DNA from: JAXLXE01 sp046328115
Lineage (GTDB): Bacteria; Chloroflexota; UBA6077; JACCZL01
Assembly: GCA_046328115.1 (NCBI GenBank)
Contig: JAXLXE010000003.1
Span: 372,001 to 436,000 of the forward strand
Length of the DNA stretch: 64,000 nt
Reading direction: 5' to 3'
Shown here: positions 59,027 to 64,000 of the stretch, in pieces
Layout of the letters: each line of letters starts with the position of its first letter
Position numbering within the stretch: the stretch's first letter is position 1
Made by a program: the position numbers and the translations under genes
Notes under the pieces: generated by a model
Databases searched by the model: none
What the model saw: the letters and a program-made list of their open reading frames with translations, nothing else
What the model was told of the DNA's origin: nothing

Positions 59027-59605
59027 CTACGGCTCCTCGGCGACCACGCCCAGCACGTCGCTCACGGCGATCATCGCGTCCGGAAAGGTCAGCGGGCTCA
59101 GGGTCTCGCCCCGCTGGTAGATCCGTGTGCTGCCGTAGCCCGATGCGCCGGGCTCCGTGTACGCCAGGACCGCCCCGCGGTTCAGATCCACGATCCACAG
59201 CTCCGGGATGCCGCTGGCCGCATACAGCGGCGCCTTCACGCCACGGTCGATGCCAACAGAAGTGTCCGCGACCTCCACGAGCAGGAGCACATCGGCGGCC
59301 GTGGGCAAAGCGTCCGCGTAGCGGCCGGGTCGCGCGATCAGAATTGCTACGTCTGGCTGGGGCTCGTCCCGCGACCCAAGCTGGACCGGGTTCTGGACGC
59401 TGACGATCACGCGCCTGCCGAGCTGCTCGTGGAACTGAGCGCTCAGCTCGTTGACGGACGATGCGTGGCGCGACCCGACCGGACTCATCCGCAGAATCTC
59501 CCCCCTGATCAGCTCTACCCGATCGTCCTCCGCCAGGATCCCAGCCTCGGTCATGCGGTGATAGTCCGCCGTGGTGAACTGGTATCGGTCCAGATCGATG
59601 GCCAT
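59027..59605 (-). CDS. Uma2-family (DUF820) protein, related to the tandem pair
   Basis: A 192-residue Uma2 protein. MAIDLDRYQFTTADYHRMTEAGILAEDDRVELIRGEILRMSPVGSRH is clearly related to the 24-25 kb copies. Core QPDVAILIARPG (Asp), ADVLLLVEVADTSVGIDRGVKAPLYAASGIPELWIVD (Glu, Lys), RGETLSPLTFPDAMIAVSDVLG. ATG 59605. On the minus strand TAGAAT lies about 50 bases upstream as a possible -10, and CCGCTGCAGCGG forms a 12-base palindrome between them. First of a two-gene Uma2 set with 58346-58969. Confidence 0.87.
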   Translation of the reverse strand: MAIDLDRYQFTTADYHRMTEAGILAEDDRVELIRGEILRMSPVGSRHASSVNELSAQFHEQLGRRVIVSVQNPVQLGSRDEPQPDVAILIARPGRYADALPTAADVLLLVEVADTSVGIDRGVKAPLYAASGIPELWIVDLNRGAVLAYTEPGASGYGSTRIYQRGETLSPLTFPDAMIAVSDVLGVVAEEP

Positions 59606-59689
59606 CTGGTCCTCCTGGTGCGGCCCGCTGCAGCGGCGCGCCCGCTCCAGGGGAATTCTACGAGGCACGGGCATCGATCCTGCCGTCCG

Positions 59690-59718
59690 TTGCGCCAGGG
59701 GGCGGCACCCGCTATGCT
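59690..59718 (+). promoter_or_regulatory. promoter of the lactonase-type gene
   Basis: TTGCGC (59690-59695), 17-base spacer, TATGCT (59713-59718), predicted start near 59726, leader about 45 bases with GGGGAGGG before ATG 59771. Confidence 0.5.
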
Positions 59719-59770
59719 GCCACGCCCGCCGGCCTCGGCGGACGTGGACCAACGTGTTGGGGAGGGAAGC

Positions 59771-61006
59771 ATGGCCGCGCGATGCAATGCCGCTGGGCGT
59801 GTCACACGGGGGACGTTCTTGAAAACCGCCGCCGGGGTAGCGGGCGCGATCGGTGGACTCACGGCGATCGGGCCGCGAGACCTGGGAACTCTGACGCATG
59901 GGGAGCTCGGACTAGACATGGCATCAACGGCGAACGCGGCCGGCAAGCCGCTGGTGGTCTATTTTGGGACCGGCGCGCGTGGCGCCGGCATCCACACCTT
60001 TGACCTGGACCCGGAGACCGGCAAGCTCACCCAGCGGGCGGACGTGACGCCCGTGGCCGCGCCCGGCTGGATAGACCTGGACCGCTCGCAGAAGTTCCTC
60101 TATGCCAGCATCGCTGGGAGCAAGGTGGCCAGCTTTGCGATAGACACCGCCAGCGGCGCGCTCTCCCCGCTGAACGAGCAGGTAAACGGCACGGCCGGGG
60201 CGCCCCACCTGAGCATCCACGGCACCGGCCGATGGGTGGTCACCGCCAGCTACGGCGGCGGCACCGTCTCGTTGTTTCCCGTGGGCACGGATGGCCGGCT
60301 GGGCGAGTTGAAGCACGTGGTGGTGCACGCGGGTGAGCCCGGCCCGCACCCAGACCAGCCGCAGCCGCGCGCCCACCAGTGCCCGTTTGATCTCTCCGGC
60401 CGCTGGGTGGCGGTCCCAGACCTGGGGCTGGATCGGGTCTACGTGTACAGCGTGGACACCACCGGCGGCTCGCTGGTGCCCAACGATCCGTGGTTCATCC
60501 AGTTTGCGCGTGGCCGCGGGCCGCGGCACATCGCCTTTCACCCAAACGGCAAGCTGGCGTACCTGATCAACGAGCTCAGCTCTGAGATGACCGCGCTGAG
60601 CTGGGACAGCGACAGCGGTGTGTTCCGCGAGCTCCAGACATTATCCACGCTCCCAGACGGCTGGAGCGGCCGCAAGTGGTCCGCCCAGGTGATCGTGCAC
60701 CCGAACGGCCGGTTCGTCTACGGCTCTAACCGTGGTTCCGGCGGCGATTCGGATGACATCGCGATCTTTCGGATCGACGAGGCCAGCGGCCTGATGACGC
60801 CGGCCGGCCACGCCGGCACGCTTGGCCGCGTGCCGCGCAACTTCGTCATCGACCCATCTGGCCGCTTCCTCATCTGTGCGCACCAGGACAGCGACAACGT
60901 GGTGGTGTTCGCGGTGGACGGCGAGACAGGCGCGCTGACGCCCACGGGGCACAGCATAGAGGTGGTCAACGCCATCTGCACGCAGTTCGCGCCAATCGTG
61001 GGCTGA
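59771..61006 (+). CDS. secreted lactonase-family seven-bladed beta-propeller protein
   Basis: A 411-residue 6-phosphogluconolactonase-like (YbhE) propeller. GRVTRGTFLKTAAGVAGAIGGLTAIG is a twin-arginine-like export signal (one R of the pair is Thr-Arg), so the protein is probably outside. Blades: IHTFDLDPETGKLTQRADV, WIDLDRSQKFLYAS, VASFAIDTASGALSPLNEQ, SLFPVGTDGRLGEL, AHQCPFDLSGRWVAVPDLGLDRVYVYSVD, RGPRHIAFHPNGKLAYLINELSSEMTALSW, QVIVHPNGRFVYGSNRG, NFVIDPSGRFLICAHQDSDNVVVFAVDGETGAL. Lactonase activity is known only for some members. Divergent from the Uma2 pair. Confidence 0.85.
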   Translation: MAARCNAAGRVTRGTFLKTAAGVAGAIGGLTAIGPRDLGTLTHGELGLDMASTANAAGKPLVVYFGTGARGAGIHTFDLDPETGKLTQRADVTPVAAPGWIDLDRSQKFLYASIAGSKVASFAIDTASGALSPLNEQVNGTAGAPHLSIHGTGRWVVTASYGGGTVSLFPVGTDGRLGELKHVVVHAGEPGPHPDQPQPRAHQCPFDLSGRWVAVPDLGLDRVYVYSVDTTGGSLVPNDPWFIQFARGRGPRHIAFHPNGKLAYLINELSSEMTALSWDSDSGVFRELQTLSTLPDGWSGRKWSAQVIVHPNGRFVYGSNRGSGGDSDDIAIFRIDEASGLMTPAGHAGTLGRVPRNFVIDPSGRFLICAHQDSDNVVVFAVDGETGALTPTGHSIEVVNAICTQFAPIVG

Positions 61007-61168
61007 CCCGCCAGCGGCCACGCATATTGGGGTCCGCACCCCGCCGCCGGGCTACACTTGGACGGCGCCAGACACGGGTGACGCGCCGTGACCGCTGCCC
61101 GTTGACCTGGCCGTCCGCCCCAGGCCGCGCTGATGCCGGCCGTCCTATCACGTGGTGGGGATCTGCTG

Positions 61169-62194
61169 ATGACCCGACGATCCTGCTTACTCGTCACGGC
61201 CGTGCTGCTTTTAGCGCTCACGGGCGCCTGCAGCGCGGTGCCAAACCTGAGCCCGGCCAGGGCGCCCAAGACGGTGCGGTTCATGGCCGGCTACAAGCCC
61301 CAGGCCAACCTCCCCTTTGTGGGCGTGTACCTGGCGGAGTCCCAGGGCTACTTCAAGGAGCAGGGCCTCACGGCAGAGATCACCCACTCCACCGGCCAGG
61401 GGGAGCACCTGAAGCTGGTGCTCCAGGGATCGCTGGACGTGATCACGGCAGACGCCGACTCCGTGCTGGCCCGCCGCGCGGAGGGGCTGCCGGTGGTGGC
61501 CTTTGCCCTGCTGGGCCAGCGCGGCCAGCGGGCCTTTGCCGTCCCCGCCGCCTCCGAGATCAAGACGCCAAAGGACTTCGAGGGTAAGACCGTTGGCTTC
61601 AAAGTCTTCCAGACGCCGGACTACCTGGCCATGCTGGCCGCCGCGGGGGTGGACCGCTCCAGGATCACCGAGGTGCCGGTGGGGTTCGATCCGCGGCTGC
61701 TGGCGGCCGGCAAGGTGGACGTGTACCCGGTGTTCGAGTCCAACGAGCCGGACACGCTGGAGCGGCTGGGCTTCCCGGTCCGCCTGATCAAGCCGGGCGA
61801 CTACGGCGTGCCGGGCCTGGGCCTGACCTACATGACCCGTCAGGACCTGGTGGAGAAAGACCCGGACCTGCTGGAGCGCTTCCTCAAGGCCACCCTGCGC
61901 GGCATCCAGTACGCCCGCCAGAACCCGGAGGCCGCCATGGACGTGGTGATGAAGTGGGCGCCGCAGGAGGATCGGGCCCACCAGCTTGCCATGCTCAAGG
62001 TGGAGATGGAGATGTCTGAGGGACCCGTGGCAAAGGCGGAGGGGCTGGGCGCCATGAACCGCGAGCAGTGGCAAGCGTTCCACGATTCGCTCCTGGCCTT
62101 TGGCGGGCTCAAGAGCCAGGTGGACGTGGGCAGCGCCTACACGGACCGAATTGTCCGGGCGGTCTACCGTGGTGGCGAGCTCATCTGGCCGTAG
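61169..62194 (+). CDS. NMT1/THI5-like substrate-binding lipoprotein of an ABC importer
   Basis: A 341-residue periplasmic-type binding lipoprotein, lipobox LTGAC near residue 20. NMT1 fold: VRFMAGYKPQANLPFVGVYLAESQGYFKEQGLTAEITHSTGQGEHLKLVLQGSLDVITADADSVLARRAEGLPVVAFALLGQ, then TPKDFEGKTVGFKVFQTPDYLAMLAAAGVDRSRIT. This group binds thiamine precursors (ThiY), sulfonates (SsuA) or taurine/nitrate-like compounds. Given the sulfur genes in the window a sulfonate is possible, but the sequence favours ThiY-type pyrimidines by the QANLPFVGVYLAE segment. First of a three-gene operon; no TPP riboswitch is seen in the 160 bases upstream. Confidence 0.85.
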   Translation: MTRRSCLLVTAVLLLALTGACSAVPNLSPARAPKTVRFMAGYKPQANLPFVGVYLAESQGYFKEQGLTAEITHSTGQGEHLKLVLQGSLDVITADADSVLARRAEGLPVVAFALLGQRGQRAFAVPAASEIKTPKDFEGKTVGFKVFQTPDYLAMLAAAGVDRSRITEVPVGFDPRLLAAGKVDVYPVFESNEPDTLERLGFPVRLIKPGDYGVPGLGLTYMTRQDLVEKDPDLLERFLKATLRGIQYARQNPEAAMDVVMKWAPQEDRAHQLAMLKVEMEMSEGPVAKAEGLGAMNREQWQAFHDSLLAFGGLKSQVDVGSAYTDRIVRAVYRGGELIWP

Positions 62195-62232
62195 GTCGGG
62201 GAGTCCACGGGAGACGTGTTCGGGAGATAGCG

Positions 62233-63081
62233 GTGAGGGGACACGCCCTGGACGAGGCGCGGCGCGATAGCGCGGAGCCGGCTGGTGGGCCCCCGGCCAT
62301 TGCCGCCGTGGGGCTGCACCATCGCTACGCCACGCGCAGCGGAACGGTGGTGGCGCTGGACCCCCTGGACGTGGAGGTCCGCGCCGGCGAGCTGGTGGCC
62401 ATCCTGGGACCAAGCGGCTGCGGCAAGTCCACCCTGCTGCGGGCGCTGGCCGGGCTGCTCCAACCCACGAGCGGCCGCGCCGAGCTGCTGGGCGGGCCGC
62501 CGAGCGCGCAGCATGCCCGCCAGGGTATTGGCTGGCTGGCGCAGGATGACGGGCTGCTGCCCTGGCTGACGGTGGCGGCGAACGTGGGGCTGCCGTTCCG
62601 CCTAGCCGGGCGGCGCGGCGCGGATGAGGAGAGACAGGCCGCGACCGCCGTGGCGGAGATGCTGGCCCGGGTGGGGCTGGTGGACAGCGCCGCGCGCTTC
62701 CCCCACGAGCTCTCCGGCGGCATGCGCCAGAGGGCCGCGCTGGCCCGCGCGCTGGTGGCCAGACCGCCCTTCCTCTTCCTGGACGAGCCGTTTGCCCACC
62801 TGGATGAGCTCACCCGCGAGCGGCTGGGCGATCTGCTGGTGGAGCTACGGCACGCCTACCGGCCTACCACCGTGCTGGTGACCCACAGCGTGAGCGAGGC
62901 CACCCGGCTGGCCGATCGAGCGCTGGTGTTCTCCGCCCGGCCGGGCCGCCTCCTGGCGGACGTGGCGATCCCGCTGGAGCACCCGCGCCGGGAGGACCAC
63001 CCGGAGTACGGCGTGCGGCTGCATCGGCTCAAGCTGGTGCTGGTAGAGGGCAGCGATCCCGCACCTGGCGGGCCGGGCTGA
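62233..63081 (+). CDS. ABC transporter ATP-binding protein
   Basis: A 282-residue nitrate/sulfonate/thiamine-precursor-type ATPase. Walker A GPSGCGKST, Q-loop WLAQDDGLLPWLTVAANVGLPF, signature LSGGMRQRAALARAL, Walker B FLFLDEPFAHLD, H-loop VTHSVSEATRLADRALVF, all intact. GTG 62233 has GGGAG 6 bases upstream. It starts 38 bases after the binding protein and its TGA overlaps the permease ATG. Confidence 0.95.
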   Translation: MRGHALDEARRDSAEPAGGPPAIAAVGLHHRYATRSGTVVALDPLDVEVRAGELVAILGPSGCGKSTLLRALAGLLQPTSGRAELLGGPPSAQHARQGIGWLAQDDGLLPWLTVAANVGLPFRLAGRRGADEERQAATAVAEMLARVGLVDSAARFPHELSGGMRQRAALARALVARPPFLFLDEPFAHLDELTRERLGDLLVELRHAYRPTTVLVTHSVSEATRLADRALVFSARPGRLLADVAIPLEHPRREDHPEYGVRLHRLKLVLVEGSDPAPGGPG

Positions 63082-63818
63082 TGCGCGCGCTGCCCACCGC
63101 GCTACTGCTGGCCGCCATTGCCCTGGGCTGGGAGGTCGCCGTGCGGGTGCAGGGCGTGCAGGCGTACATCCTGCCCGCGCCGTCCGCCGTGCTGGCGCGT
63201 TGGCTCACGGACCCCGGGTTCTTCGCCGCGGAGGGCGGCGTCTCGCTGGTCACGGCGCTGGCCGGACTGGCGCTGGGCGGCGGGCTGGCCATGCTGGCCA
63301 GCTTCCCCATGGCCCAGTACGCCTGGCTGGAGCGGGCGCTGCTGCCGCTGGCGGTGGTGGCCAAGGTCACGCCCGTGGTGGTCATCGCGCCGCTGTTCGT
63401 GCTCTGGTTCGGCTTCGGCGCGGCGCCGCGGATCCTGATCGCCGCGCTGCTGGCGTTCTTCCCGGTCCTGGTGGGGGCGGTCTCTGGCCTGCGCGCCGTG
63501 CCGGCCACGGCCAGCGACGTGCTGACCGTGCTCAACGCGTCAACGTACCAGCGGGCCGTGCTGCTGCGGCTGCCGTCCGCGCTGCCGCAGCTCTTCGCGG
63601 CCGTGAAAGTGTCCGCCACACTCGCGCTACTGGGCGCGGTGATCGCGGAGTGGGTGGGCGGCGACCGCGGGCTGGGCCGCGCGATCCTGCTGGCAAACTC
63701 AAACCTGGACGTGACCACCGCGCTCGCCGGTGTGCTGACGCTGGCGATCATCGGCCTGGCGCTGATCGGCGGGCTGACGCTGCTGGAGCGCCGCCTGGTC
63801 TTCTGGGACCGCCGCTAA
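63081..63818 (+). CDS. ABC transporter permease
   Basis: A 245-residue inner-membrane subunit of the SsuC/ThiX class with six predicted helices. ILPAPSAVLARWLTDPGFF is the characteristic periplasmic segment and the EAA loop is FPVLVGAVSGLRAVPATASDVLTVLNASTYQRAVLLRLPSALPQLFAAVKVSATLALLGAVIAEW. ATG 63081 shares its A with the TGA of the ATPase gene. A short hairpin CCGCCG/CGGCGG spans its stop codon. Confidence 0.95.
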   Translation: MRALPTALLLAAIALGWEVAVRVQGVQAYILPAPSAVLARWLTDPGFFAAEGGVSLVTALAGLALGGGLAMLASFPMAQYAWLERALLPLAVVAKVTPVVVIAPLFVLWFGFGAAPRILIAALLAFFPVLVGAVSGLRAVPATASDVLTVLNASTYQRAVLLRLPSALPQLFAAVKVSATLALLGAVIAEWVGGDRGLGRAILLANSNLDVTTALAGVLTLAIIGLALIGGLTLLERRLVFWDRR

Positions 63819-63870
63819 ACGGCGGCGAGCCGCGACGCCTCGTCGAACGCGGGCAGTACGCGTCCACGCT

Positions 63871-63900
63871 CCTTTCCCTCTGGGAGAGCTTGGGTGAGGG
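63871..63900. repeat. possible dispersed REP-like element
   Basis: CCCTCTGGGAGAG and GGGTGAGGG arranged in tandem resemble the CCCTCTCCC..GGGAGAGGG..GGGTGAGGG repetitive elements found between genes of many GC-rich bacteria. Only one copy is seen in the window, so the identification rests on resemblance. Confidence 0.3.
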
Positions 63901-64000
63901 ATTTCCCGCACTGGGGTGCACCCCCCCGCCTGGGACGGCATGTGTTGTTCTTGAATGACGGTAGCGTGACAAAACAGCCAAACATGCCAAAAGCGCTCGC

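Noticed and set aside
61007..61168. TPP riboswitch upstream of the NMT1-like importer
   Set aside because: No CTGAGA or ACCTGATCTGG-like cores are found in these 162 bases.
1..64000. CRISPR arrays, prophage or defence island
   Set aside because: No spaced direct repeats, cas genes, phage structural genes or restriction-modification genes are visible; toxin-antitoxin pairs are isolated.

Overview
This 64 kb window is ordinary, gene-dense chromosome from a high-GC bacterium. Inferred from gene content, not from any search, the best guess is a member of the Chloroflexota (Thermomicrobia-like). Pointers are a bacterial XPB-type helicase with its helicase-associated partner, a LexA gene with GAAC-N4-GTTC operators, family-5 solute-binding lipoproteins with Ala/Pro/Lys-rich linkers, luciferase-like/F420-type oxidoreductases, RNase Y, and five Uma2-family loci. 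GTG and TTG starts are frequent. Promoters that can be read resemble TTGACN-N16/17-TATNNT, often with a recognisable -10 box only.

Layout. 0-8.3 kb: purine permease (cut by the left edge), uracil-DNA glycosylase, acyl-CoA carboxyltransferase, S41 protease-like lipoprotein, RNase Y, PHP phosphoesterase. 8.3-21.2 kb: a sulfur region. A minus-strand operon (sir, cysH, two unknown genes, sulfite oxidase, cysC) faces a plus-strand pair (CMD-domain protein, SfnB-like acyl-CoA dehydrogenase) across a 29-bp palindromic operator. An XPB helicase pair on the minus strand separates these from a second plus-strand pair (alkylhydroperoxidase-like protein, luciferase-like monooxygenase). Together they look able to turn sulfate and organosulfur compounds into sulfide. 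21.2-32.2 kb: SH3 protein, homocysteine methyltransferase/MTHFR fusion, two tandem Uma2 genes, zinc alcohol dehydrogenase, HAD phosphatase, MazF-type toxin-antitoxin, acyl-CoA synthetase, a Uma2 pseudogene, and an amidase with a small coupled partner. 32.3-33.6 kb: a decayed insertion sequence.

33.7-45.2 kb: IPT-domain secreted protein, ManD-like dehydratase, DNA ligase LigA, chorismate mutase/prephenate dehydratase, LexA with a readable autoregulated promoter, HAD phosphatase, membrane proteins including a six-fold repeat protein, Fpg/Nei glycosylase, and a site-2 protease with CBS domains. 45.3-56 kb: two orphan paralogous family-5 solute-binding proteins flanking beta-propeller, F420-type oxidoreductase and GH31 genes and a BrnT/BrnA module. 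56-64 kb: tRNA-Pro(CGG), glyA, VapBC with a frameshifted toxin, two more Uma2 genes, a lactonase-type propeller, and a complete ThiXYZ/SsuABC-like ABC importer.

No phage, CRISPR array, defence island or biosynthetic cluster is visible. The most promising unexplained material is (a) the sulfur operon with its operator and two unknown proteins, (b) an S41 protease whose general-base lysine is replaced by asparagine, and (c) the Uma2 family, with duplicated promoter hairpins and one gene freshly broken by a stop codon.
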